Assembly (NCBI GenBank): GCA_000238815.2
Contig: AFXB01000004.1
Coordinates: 124,001 to 188,000 of the forward strand
DNA length: 64,000 bases
DNA from: SAR116 cluster alpha proteobacterium HIMB100
GTDB taxonomy: Bacteria > Pseudomonadota > Alphaproteobacteria > Puniceispirillales > Puniceispirillaceae
Direction of reading: 5' to 3'
The translations under genes and the position numbers were made by a program. This document shows, piece by piece, positions 1 through 9,912 of this stretch (its first letter is position 1; each line of letters starts with the position of its first letter). The notes below the pieces were generated by a model. The model did no database searches. It was not told where the DNA came from and saw nothing but the letters and a program-made list of their open reading frames with translations.

Positions 1-27
1 GAGATCAACAGATAACAGGATAAACTG

Positions 28-1542
28 ATGCCAAATCATGTTTCTACAATGCGGATTGTAAACCGGAACGGCATATCTGCAGCCCAACGCGGTGCAGATA
101 CGGCCCTTTTCCTGCGTTACTTGCTGATGACAGGGTTTATCGCCCTGTTTGTATTACTGGGTAGCCAAACAGTGCGTGCCGCAGACCGGCCGGATAGTTT
201 TGCGGATTTGGCAGAGCGTTTGTCACCAGCTGTGGTGAATATCTCCACGACTATGGTGGTGCGGGAAAATGGTCGGCCCCAGATGCCGCAGTTTCCTGAA
301 GGCTCGCCATTTGAAGATTTTTTTCGAGAATTTGAAGATCGAGGTGAGCGGTCGCGTCGCGCACAGTCGCTTGGGTCAGGTTTCATCATCGATCCAGCAG
401 GTATTGTGGTCACGAATAATCATGTGATCGAGAATGCTGACGAAATTTCAGTTATCTTGGCTAACGATGAAAGTTTTGAAGCTGAGGTTATCGGCCGCGA
501 TGCGAAAACAGACATCGCAGTTTTAAAAATTGACCCGGGTGATTCACAGCTGACTGCAGTAGCCTTCGGAGATTCTGACGGTTTGCGGGTTGGTGACTGG
601 GTGATGGCCATTGGTAATCCCTTTGGTCTTGGCGGTACGGTGACCGCAGGTATCGTTTCTGCACGAGGGCGTGACATTGGCTCAGGCCCTTATGATGATT
701 ATATTCAGACTGATGCTTCAATTAACCGCGGTAATTCTGGCGGACCTTTGTTTAATCTTGATGGCGAGGTCATCGGCATTAATACTGCTATTTTCTCACA
801 GACAGGCGGATCTGTTGGTATCGGGTTTGCGATCTCGGCGAATCTGGCGACCCAAGTTGTCAGCCAACTTCAGGATTTCGGCCGTACCCGCCGTGGCTGG
901 TTGGGCGTGTTTATTCAGGAAGTGACCGAGGATATTGCCGATAGTTTAGGTCTGGAAGATGCAAAAGGGGCGCTTGTCGCATCTGTCACTGAAACCGGTC
1001 CTGCTGATGAAGCCGGTTTGCAAGCTGGCGATGTCATTATTCGTTTTGATGGTAAGGAAGTGAGCAAGAGCCGTGATTTGCCTCGGATTGTCGCTGAAAC
1101 ACCTGTCGAAGCGTCTGTAGATGTTGATGTGGTCAGAGATGGAAAAATGCGGACTCTTTCTGTCACACTTGGCGAGCTTGAACAGGCTGAAAACGGAGGT
1201 CTGCTGTCCAGATCGGGGAAAACGGGACCAGCTGAGGAGACCACACTTGACGATATCGGTTTGGCCGTTGCGCCACTCACTGCAGAGCTTGCCGAAAAAT
1301 ACGGTCTGACTGCTGATGAAAAGATAATCGTGGTGGTCGATGTTTCTGAGGGCAGCCCCGCAGCTAGCAAAGGGCTGCAGCCTGGCGATATCATCCGCCG
1401 TTTGAATCAGTCAGCAATTTCATCTGTCAGCCAGTTGGGCGACGGAATTGCCAAGGCCAAAGAAAGCGGACGAAAAGGCGTGTTAATGCTGATTGAAAGC
1501 GAGGGACAGACACGGTTTGTTCAGGTCAGTTTCGACCAGTAA
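28..1542 (+). CDS. degP: Periplasmic Do-type serine protease (DegP/HtrA family)
   Basis: Envelope quality-control protease that degrades or chaperones misfolded periplasmic proteins. Residues about 28-51 form a hydrophobic signal segment ending in VRA-A. The trypsin-like domain shows the full triad: His132 in NNHVI, Asp162 in TDIAV and Ser237 in GNSGGPL. Two PDZ domains follow, at about 285-380 and 405-500, matching the usual two-PDZ Do architecture and length. The chosen ATG at 28 gives a long pre-signal stretch, so ATG 49 is an alternative start. A rho-independent hairpin ends the transcript at 1571-1597. The family is clear; which of several Do paralogues (DegP, DegQ, MucD) it is cannot be decided from sequence alone. 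Confidence 0.93.
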   Translation: MPNHVSTMRIVNRNGISAAQRGADTALFLRYLLMTGFIALFVLLGSQTVRAADRPDSFADLAERLSPAVVNISTTMVVRENGRPQMPQFPEGSPFEDFFREFEDRGERSRRAQSLGSGFIIDPAGIVVTNNHVIENADEISVILANDESFEAEVIGRDAKTDIAVLKIDPGDSQLTAVAFGDSDGLRVGDWVMAIGNPFGLGGTVTAGIVSARGRDIGSGPYDDYIQTDASINRGNSGGPLFNLDGEVIGINTAIFSQTGGSVGIGFAISANLATQVVSQLQDFGRTRRGWLGVFIQEVTEDIADSLGLEDAKGALVASVTETGPADEAGLQAGDVIIRFDGKEVSKSRDLPRIVAETPVEASVDVDVVRDGKMRTLSVTLGELEQAENGGLLSRSGKTGPAEETTLDDIGLAVAPLTAELAEKYGLTADEKIIVVVDVSEGSPAASKGLQPGDIIRRLNQSAISSVSQLGDGIAKAKESGRKGVLMLIESEGQTRFVQVSFDQ

Positions 1543-1570
1543 ACACTACCCCGTACTGCCAAAGTTAAAG

Positions 1571-1597
1571 AAGCCGGGCCGCGTGTCCGGCTTTTTT
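1571..1597 (+). terminator. Rho-independent terminator after degP
   Basis: The arms AAGCCGG (1571-1577) and CCGGCTT (1587-1593) form a perfect 7 bp stem with a 9 nt loop, followed by a T run to 1597. It overlaps the last codon of the convergent serB gene by two bases and may serve both directions. Confidence 0.85.
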
Positions 1598-2480
1598 ACG
1601 TTGGGGCAAAATCTTTCGAATAATAGCCTTGCAAATATAAAAGCCCGGTCAAATCCGTATGATTTAACTGGGTATCAATTTGTTGACGAAGTGCGGGCTT
1701 GCCTTCAAAGGCAACGCCCAGACCAGCATAATTCAGCATCGCCATGTCATTTGCCCCATCACCCACGCACAAGGTCTCATCAGGGCTAAGGCTATATTCA
1801 GCTATATAGTTTTGCAAACAGGCAAGCTTTGCCTGTTTACCCAGAATTGGGGGAACAGCGCGCCCTGTCAGCCTGTTGTCGCTGATTTCCATAACATTGC
1901 TGTGATGGCCATTAAACCCTAATTTTCCGGCAATCACACCTGTCAGAAATGTGAAGCCGCCTGACACCAGATAACAGATGCTTCCTTGTGCGCGCATCGT
2001 TGCGATAACTTCATGTGCCCCATCAGTAACCTGTGTGTTTTTGATCACATCATCTAACAGACTCGCAGGTTGGCCAGCCAGAAGGGCTAACCTGGCCTCA
2101 AGCGCCTCATTGAAAGCCAACTCTCCGGCCATTGCTCTGGCGGTGATAGGTTTTATTTGCTCGGCAATTCCGGCCAGTTCGGCCAGTTCGTCAAGAGACT
2201 CACCACGGATAATGGTTGCATCCATATCTGCAAGCATAAGTTTTTTTTGACGCCTCTCAGCGTGAATTTTATTCACATCAATCTTATGTTTGTCAGCGTC
2301 TTCCCGCAGTTTTAGCCAGGGCCAGTCAGGTGGACAAAGTGCCTGAACTGCATCGCTTGTTGATTTTGGCCCGCTCATGATTTCAATATCTTGCAAGCTA
2401 GCTTGTTCGGCAAATTCAATAAGCTTTTCAACAGAGCCGGGCGTTGATTTTCGGGCTGAAAGCACAGCGATATCTTGCAT
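1596..2480 (-). CDS. serB: Phosphoserine phosphatase
   Basis: Last step of serine biosynthesis: dephosphorylates O-phosphoserine to L-serine in the cytoplasm. The C-terminal HAD hydrolase domain has motif I DMDAT with nucleophile Asp85 and Asp87, motif II in LVSGGF, and the acidic motif GDGAND. The N-terminal 75 residues resemble the ACT-like regulatory extension of SerB. At 294 aa it has the usual proteobacterial length. Motif I carries Ala where many homologues have Ser (DMDST), which should be tolerated. It is divergent from miaA with only 31 bp between the start codons, so the promoters must overlap. Confidence 0.93.
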   Translation of the reverse strand: MQDIAVLSARKSTPGSVEKLIEFAEQASLQDIEIMSGPKSTSDAVQALCPPDWPWLKLREDADKHKIDVNKIHAERRQKKLMLADMDATIIRGESLDELAELAGIAEQIKPITARAMAGELAFNEALEARLALLAGQPASLLDDVIKNTQVTDGAHEVIATMRAQGSICYLVSGGFTFLTGVIAGKLGFNGHHSNVMEISDNRLTGRAVPPILGKQAKLACLQNYIAEYSLSPDETLCVGDGANDMAMLNYAGLGVAFEGKPALRQQIDTQLNHTDLTGLLYLQGYYSKDFAPT

Positions 2481-2511
2481 AGTCTTTTCCGATCCAGTAA
2501 ATCCTGTGCTT

Positions 2512-3453
2512 ATGACACAGCCAAATCCTGCCTCAGACTATATTCTTCTGGCTGGCCCGACAGCAAGTGGCAAATCGGCGCTTGCTCTTGATTTTGCAGA
2601 TCAGCTTAATGGCGTCATCATAAATGCCGATTCAATGCAAGTTTATGCAGACCTTCGTGTTTTGACAGCCCGGCCGTCTGAAGATGATGAAGCATGTCAA
2701 CCGCATAAGCTTTATGGAACTGTTGATGGAGCCGAGCGTTATTCAGTTGGCAGATGGCTTGTTGATTTGCATGTCGCCGTTGACGAAACACGGGCTCAGG
2801 GCAAATTACCGATCATAGTCGGCGGGACTGGATTTTACCTGAATGCGGCCGAACAGGGAATATCTACTATTCCGGATATTCCGGAAGAGGCACGAGAAGA
2901 AGCAATCAGCTATCATCAGAAACAGGGTGGTCAGGCAACTCTGGAAACGCTTCAAAAGGTGGACCCAATCATTGCCGACAGGCTGGAGGCTGGTGATAGC
3001 CAGCGGCTGGTGCGTGCTCTTGAAGTTGTGATGCATACAGGTAAGCCTTTGTCCTATTGGCAGTCCCGCCCTCGTGAAGGTGGTCTGACAGGCAGGGCGT
3101 TCAAAATTGCACATATTCCAGAGCGAGAGGTAGTCTATAAGCGGATTAATAAGCGTTTTTCAGCCATGATTGAAATAGGGGGGCTGGCCGAGGTTGAGCA
3201 GCTTTTGCAGCGCCGCCTTGCCCCCGATTTGCCGGTGATGAAGGCGTTAGGCGTAACAGCACTGGCCGCTTTTCTAAATGGGACATGCGATAAACAAGAA
3301 GCTATTTATGTCGCCAGTCGTGACACACGACATTATGCAAAAAGACAGATGACTTGGCTGCGTAATAATTTTATTTCAAATTATGAAAATAATGAGACAT
3401 ATTCAAACCAATTATGCCATAAAATCTTTGCAAAAATTCTACAAACAACTTGA
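2512..3453 (+). CDS. miaA: tRNA dimethylallyltransferase
   Basis: Transfers the dimethylallyl group to N6 of A37 in tRNAs reading UNN codons. The P-loop GPTASGKS is at about residues 13-20, followed by the conserved substrate segment NADSMQVY and the GGTGFYL motif. The reading frame stays open upstream to 2377, but that stretch is antisense to serB. The ATG at 2512 gives 313 aa and places the P-loop close to the N-terminus as in the family, so it was chosen. The C-terminus becomes AT-rich and poorly conserved after TWLRNNF, which is normal for MiaA. Confidence 0.93.
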   Translation: MTQPNPASDYILLAGPTASGKSALALDFADQLNGVIINADSMQVYADLRVLTARPSEDDEACQPHKLYGTVDGAERYSVGRWLVDLHVAVDETRAQGKLPIIVGGTGFYLNAAEQGISTIPDIPEEAREEAISYHQKQGGQATLETLQKVDPIIADRLEAGDSQRLVRALEVVMHTGKPLSYWQSRPREGGLTGRAFKIAHIPEREVVYKRINKRFSAMIEIGGLAEVEQLLQRRLAPDLPVMKALGVTALAAFLNGTCDKQEAIYVASRDTRHYAKRQMTWLRNNFISNYENNETYSNQLCHKIFAKILQTT

Positions 3454-3530
3454 CTTTCTTGTTGAAGTTGTGGTATCAGACATAATAGCGATAAACGCTC
3501 CGAAGTCTTAAAAGCCAAATAAAACCGAAT

Positions 3531-3557
3531 GTTGCCTGCGGCGGATCCGGTTTTTTT
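3531..3557 (+). terminator. Terminator-like hairpin between miaA and ilvB
   Basis: AAAACCG (3531-3537) pairs with CGGTTTT (3548-3554), followed by further T residues. It lies 50 bp upstream of ilvB, so it could end miaA transcription or act as an attenuator of ilvB. I found no convincing leader peptide rich in Ile, Val or Leu codons in front of it, so simple termination is the more cautious reading. Confidence 0.6.
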
Positions 3558-3606
3558 GTGTTGAGCAGAGGCAAATAGGATTTTTCGGGGTTAAGACGGG
3601 ATAAAG

Positions 3607-5400
3607 ATGATGACTGATAAGCAACAGGCCAAACCTTCTGTTCAAATGATGGAAGGGGCAGAACTGATTTTAAAAGTGCTGGAAGATCAGGGTGTAGAGG
3701 TCATTTTTGGCTACCCTGGCGGTGCTGTTCTGCCGATTTATGATGCCCTGTTCCGGAATAATTCCATCCGCCATATTCTGGTGCGTCACGAGCAGGCAGC
3801 GGTTCATGCCGCCGAAGGTTATGCCCGGTCAACTGGTAAGGTCGGTGTTGTTTTGGTAACCTCTGGGCCGGGGGCAACTAATGCGGTCACAGGTCTTACT
3901 GATGCGATGATGGATTCAGTGCCGATTGTTTGCCTGACTGGACAGGTGCCCAGCCACTTGATTGGCACGGATGCGTTTCAGGAAGCAGATACATCTGGGA
4001 TCACGCGGCCTTGTACAAAACATAATTATCTGTGCAAATCAAGCGCACAGCTCCAGGCGAATGTTGAAGAGGCATTTCATGTCGCCCGATCAGGACGGCC
4101 TGGTCCGGTGGTGATTGATCTGCCAAAAGATATCCAGCTGCTGGATGCCCCTTTCGTAGAAGGCGGCGTTTTAAGCGAATCTGAACAGCGGTACAGACCG
4201 CGTACACAGCCATCTGCAGAACAGATTAAAAAAGCTGTGAAGCTGATGAAAAAAGCAAAGCATCCGGTAATTTATGGTGGCGGCGGTCTGATTAATTCGG
4301 GTCCGGAAGCCTCTGCAAAACTGCGTGAATTAGTCGCCTTAACAGGCTGGCCAACAACATTGACTTTGATGGGGCTTGGCGCGTTGCCAGCGGATGACCC
4401 GCATTTTCTTGGTATGCTTGGTATGCATGGGACATATGAAGCGAATATGGCGATGCATCAATGTGACTTCATGTTGAATTTGGGGGCTCGATTTGATGAC
4501 CGTGTGACCGGCCGGTTGAATGCCTTTTCGCCTGGCTCAGTGAAGATTCATGCCGATATTGATCCGTCTTCGATTAACAAGGTTGTTCAGGTGGATGTTG
4601 GTATCGTTGGTGATGCCACCGCGGTTCTTGATGCGCTAATTGCTGAATTAAAGGCAGATGGTTTTGCCCCAAATGCCAAAGCCCTGTCAGGCTGGTGGGA
4701 TCAAATTAATCAGTGGCGTTCACGTGACTGTCTCAAATTTGTCCAGTCTGGGAAAGTGATTAAGCCACAGAATGCGATAAAACGGCTGTATGAGCTGACC
4801 CGCGATCGTGACGTCTATGTCACCACAGAGGTTGGTCAGCATCAGATGTGGGCGGCTCAGTATTTTGGCTTTCATCACCCCAACAGATGGATGACCTCTG
4901 GTGGTTTGGGGACGATGGGGTATGGGCTGCCGTCTGCTGTGGGCACCCAAATTGCACATCCTGCGGCAACAGTTGTGGATATTTCTGGCGAGGCATCGTT
5001 TTTAATGAACATGCAGGAACTGTCTACCATCGCCCAATATCGGTTGCCGGTGAAGATTTTCATCCTGAATAACGAATGGATGGGGATGGTCCGGCAATGG
5101 CAGGAATTAAATCATGGCTCTCGCTATTCAGAGAGCTACAGCGCGTCTCTGCCTGATTTCGTTAAACTAGCGGAAACATTTGGCATGACTGGTCTGCGGG
5201 CTTCAGAGATTGGCGAATTGGATGATGTGATCACCACGATGCTGCACACAGATGGGCCGGTAATTGCTGATATCTGTATTGAAAAAGAAGAGAATTGTTT
5301 CCCTATGATCCCATCAGGGGCGGCTCATAATGAGATGATTCTTAACGCTGAGGATGAAGCGTCCAATTCTGTATCTGATGAAGGTAAAATCCTCGTCTAA
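3607..5400 (+). CDS. ilvB: Acetolactate synthase, large catalytic subunit
   Basis: ThDP-dependent enzyme that condenses pyruvate with pyruvate or 2-oxobutyrate in the first common step of Val, Leu and Ile synthesis. The N-terminal Pyr domain carries the ThDP-activating Glu in RHEQAAVHAAEGYAR, the middle domain binds FAD, and the C-terminal PP domain has the metal/ThDP motif around SGEASFLMN with NNEWMGM. At 597 aa it matches family size. The start is one of two adjacent ATG codons behind GGATAAAG. The small regulatory subunit gene follows 81 bp downstream and ilvC comes after it, so this is an ilvBHC cluster. Confidence 0.96.
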   Translation: MMTDKQQAKPSVQMMEGAELILKVLEDQGVEVIFGYPGGAVLPIYDALFRNNSIRHILVRHEQAAVHAAEGYARSTGKVGVVLVTSGPGATNAVTGLTDAMMDSVPIVCLTGQVPSHLIGTDAFQEADTSGITRPCTKHNYLCKSSAQLQANVEEAFHVARSGRPGPVVIDLPKDIQLLDAPFVEGGVLSESEQRYRPRTQPSAEQIKKAVKLMKKAKHPVIYGGGGLINSGPEASAKLRELVALTGWPTTLTLMGLGALPADDPHFLGMLGMHGTYEANMAMHQCDFMLNLGARFDDRVTGRLNAFSPGSVKIHADIDPSSINKVVQVDVGIVGDATAVLDALIAELKADGFAPNAKALSGWWDQINQWRSRDCLKFVQSGKVIKPQNAIKRLYELTRDRDVYVTTEVGQHQMWAAQYFGFHHPNRWMTSGGLGTMGYGLPSAVGTQIAHPAATVVDISGEASFLMNMQELSTIAQYRLPVKIFILNNEWMGMVRQWQELNHGSRYSESYSASLPDFVKLAETFGMTGLRASEIGELDDVITTMLHTDGPVIADICIEKEENCFPMIPSGAAHNEMILNAEDEASNSVSDEGKILV

Positions 5401-5481
5401 TTAGGGGGGTGTCGCGGCTCAATGGTGGTCGGGCATCCACGAAACCTGCCTTTTCTTTTCATAGGAAGGATACCTTAAACT

Positions 5482-6015
5482 ATGCTTGATACCTCAGTTT
5501 CAGAGCGACACACACTGTCCATTTTGGTTGACAATGAACCAGGCGTTCTGGCCCGGGTTGTCGGTCTGTTTTCAGGCCGCGGTTATAACATAGAAAGCTT
5601 AACTGTTTCTGAGGTTGACGAAGCCCGGCATCAGTCCCGGATTTCGGTGGTCACATCAGGAACCCCGATGGTGATTGAACAGATCAAAAAATTACTGGCC
5701 CGCCTTGTTCCGGTCCATTCAGTTCAAGATCTGACCATTGGCCCTGCTCATGTGGAACGAGAGCTGGCCTTAGTGAAAATCGTCAATACAGGCAATAAAC
5801 GTGTTGAGGCTCTGCGTGTCGCTGATAGCTTTAGGGCACGCACATTAGACAGCACACTGAACAGTTTTGTGTTTGAAGTGACGGGTAATTCATCGAAAGT
5901 TACAGCCTTTATCAATCTGATGGATTCTTTAGGTGAAATCGAAGTTGCCCGAACAGGCGTCTGTGGAATGACGAGGGGGAATAAGATTGATATGTCACTG
6001 GATAGCTCAGCTTAA
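5482..6015 (+). CDS. ilvH: Acetolactate synthase, small regulatory subunit
   Basis: Regulatory partner of the ilvB product; confers valine feedback inhibition and stimulates catalysis. The N-terminal ACT domain (about 10-85) begins HTLSILVDNEPGVLARV, with the GYNIESLTV strand typical of IlvH. A second, C-terminal domain spans about 95-170. At 177 aa it has the long IlvH-type layout and not the short IlvN layout. AGGAAGGA lies about 10 bp before the ATG. A 161 bp gap separates it from ilvC. Confidence 0.95.
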   Translation: MLDTSVSERHTLSILVDNEPGVLARVVGLFSGRGYNIESLTVSEVDEARHQSRISVVTSGTPMVIEQIKKLLARLVPVHSVQDLTIGPAHVERELALVKIVNTGNKRVEALRVADSFRARTLDSTLNSFVFEVTGNSSKVTAFINLMDSLGEIEVARTGVCGMTRGNKIDMSLDSSA

Positions 6016-6164
6016 GCAAATGAGTGAGGTCTGACTTTTTTCTTTTGTTTCTGTGGCTCACCGTTTATTACCTAGTGGCAGAATACAAATCATAGGTGAG
6101 TTCCACAACCGGAGCCTCACAACAGCCCTATTACCGCACCTCGCCCTAGTGGCGTTTCAGTTGA

Positions 6165-7196
<1,032 letters not shown>

Positions 7197-7248
7197 GATA
7201 CATGCTTGTTGCCCAGGCAGGATAACTGCCTGTATCATTTTCGGTTTT

Positions 7249-7279
7249 GAAGGGGGATCAGAGTGATTCCCCTTCTTTA
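7249..7279 (+). terminator. Terminator after ilvC
   Basis: GAAGGGG (7249-7255) pairs with CCCCTTC (7269-7275). Inside this, ATCA pairs with TGAT across a G-T wobble, giving a stem of about 12 bp with a 3 nt loop and a short T-rich tail. A separate 7 bp hairpin, CAGGCAG/CTGCCTG (7214-7232), lies just upstream, so termination may be tandem. Confidence 0.8.
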
Positions 7280-7344
7280 CATTTTGGCATTAAACGTGCA
7301 ATCTTGAGGCGACCGATTTCATAGGAAGAATGGCATTACTTTAG

Positions 7345-8409
<1,065 letters not shown>

Positions 8410-8416
8410 GACAGCT

Positions 8417-9337
8417 ATGGCTGGGCGCAAAACTACAAAGCGCGCAAGCCAGTCCAAAAGAGTCTCTCAGCTTTTTTATATTTTTCTTGGCTTTTTGCTG
8501 ATTTTAATTGGTAAGGCAGACATCATGGCTGTGCGAACAGCCCAGAATGACGTCTCTGAGTTATTTGCACCTTTATTCGATGTGGTGTCTGCACCTGTGC
8601 GCGCTGTTGAGACGATGTTTGAGGGGGTGCGGACCGTTGCGTCTCTGCGTGAAGAGACGGTCAGGTTGAGAGCTGAAAATGACCGTCTGAAGCGATGGCA
8701 AAGGCGCGCAGAAATACTGGAATCTGAAAACCGGCAATTACGAACAGTTCTGGGAGCGGTTATTCCGCCTGACCGTCAGGCGATCACCGCCAGAGCCATC
8801 ACCGCACCCGGCAGCAGCTTTTCACATGCCATGCAGATTATACATGGCCCTGACCAACGCATTCAGCGTGGAGACCCGGTAGTGACAGCAAATGGGCTTG
8901 TTGGCTATATTGTTGAAGTTGGGCAGCGGTTTTCTTGGGTTTTGCTGCTGAGTGATGTGAATTCCCGCATACCTGTATTGTTGTCAAGCTCATCCTGGCC
9001 TGGTCTTGCGATTGGCCAGAATTCAGGAGCACTTGCCTTAAGCTTTCTGCCTTTGGAAGCTGAGCCAAAAGAAAATGAGCTTGTCCTGACATCGGGTCAT
9101 GGTGAACTTCTTCCTGCCGGTTTGCCTGTGGGTCGTGTAATCGCGGCAAGGGGCCGCAAATTTTACATTGAGCCTGCAGTTGACCTCCGCACTGTTTCTT
9201 TTGTTTCTATTCTGGTCAGACCAGAGGGCAGTGCACCTGAATCTATTTCTGTTTTAGAGCGGTTTTTCACGCCTTTGCCGGAAAAGGATGATGGACGGCT
9301 GCTTGAGGGGTTCAGCACTAAGGATGTCATACAATGA
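8417..9337 (+). CDS. mreC: Rod-shape protein MreC
   Basis: Bitopic inner-membrane protein whose periplasmic part scaffolds the elongasome and activates PBP2/RodA. A basic N-terminus is followed by one membrane helix (about residues 15-34), a coiled coil (about 70-108, rich in Glu/Arg/Leu) and the double beta-barrel domain with the conserved GLVGYI segment. At 306 aa it has normal length. The C-terminal tail after about residue 270 is low in conservation. Its last four bases overlap the mreD start (ATGA), implying translational coupling. Confidence 0.94.
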   Translation: MAGRKTTKRASQSKRVSQLFYIFLGFLLILIGKADIMAVRTAQNDVSELFAPLFDVVSAPVRAVETMFEGVRTVASLREETVRLRAENDRLKRWQRRAEILESENRQLRTVLGAVIPPDRQAITARAITAPGSSFSHAMQIIHGPDQRIQRGDPVVTANGLVGYIVEVGQRFSWVLLLSDVNSRIPVLLSSSSWPGLAIGQNSGALALSFLPLEAEPKENELVLTSGHGELLPAGLPVGRVIAARGRKFYIEPAVDLRTVSFVSILVRPEGSAPESISVLERFFTPLPEKDDGRLLEGFSTKDVIQ

Positions 9338-9876
9338 GCTTAGGGCCTATGGATAAACCGGCCGACCTGCAATCTGTTTTGCCTGTACAGATTCTGTGTG
9401 GGTTAGCTGGCTTGTTGTTCGTACTGTTCGAAGGGGCTCTCGCACAATGGTCAATTTTTTATAATTCTGCGCCGTTACTTGCGCTTTGTTATATTTATTT
9501 CATGTATATTGCCTATCCGTTCAGGCTGTCTTTACTGGCGGTTCTTCTGATGGGCATATTCTCAGAAATTATGTTTTTTCAGATGCTCGGCGTGAACAGC
9601 ATAGCCTTTGTTATTGCCGCACTTGTGACACAATGGCGTGCTACTTATCTTGCAGATTCAGATTTTATTGAACTGTGGGGAAATTTTTCATTAATTGTCA
9701 TTCTGGTTGGGGCCATAAAATTAATAATCTATTTTATCAGCCATTTTTCATTGCCAGATTTATCGTCTTTGCTCCAGCAGACAGGGATGACGGTTCTGCT
9801 GTTTCCAATTTTTTATGTCGTTCTGGTCTCGCTCTCATCTGTTCTGGTAAAGATTATGACGGTTCAATCCAGCTAA
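9334..9876 (+). CDS. mreD: Rod-shape protein MreD
   Basis: Small polytopic inner-membrane protein of the elongasome. About five to six hydrophobic helices fill the 180 aa, including LAGLLFVLFEGALAQW and LLAVLLMGIFSEIMFF. MreD proteins diverge strongly in sequence, so the call rests on topology plus its position between mreC (4 bp overlap) and the PBP2 gene. Confidence 0.85.
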   Translation: MSLGPMDKPADLQSVLPVQILCGLAGLLFVLFEGALAQWSIFYNSAPLLALCYIYFMYIAYPFRLSLLAVLLMGIFSEIMFFQMLGVNSIAFVIAALVTQWRATYLADSDFIELWGNFSLIVILVGAIKLIIYFISHFSLPDLSSLLQQTGMTVLLFPIFYVVLVSLSSVLVKIMTVQSS

Positions 9877-9912
9877 GGTGCTGCTTTGCCAAATAGACTG
9901 AAAGGCTGTTAA

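Noticed and set aside
915-1394. Long antisense reading frame opposite degP
   Set aside because: Composition mirrors the degP codons and it has no ribosome site or protein-like motifs; similar shadows occur opposite many core genes.
3454-3606. ilvB leader peptide attenuator
   Set aside because: No short ORF with a run of Ile/Val/Leu codons and a ribosome site precedes the hairpin.
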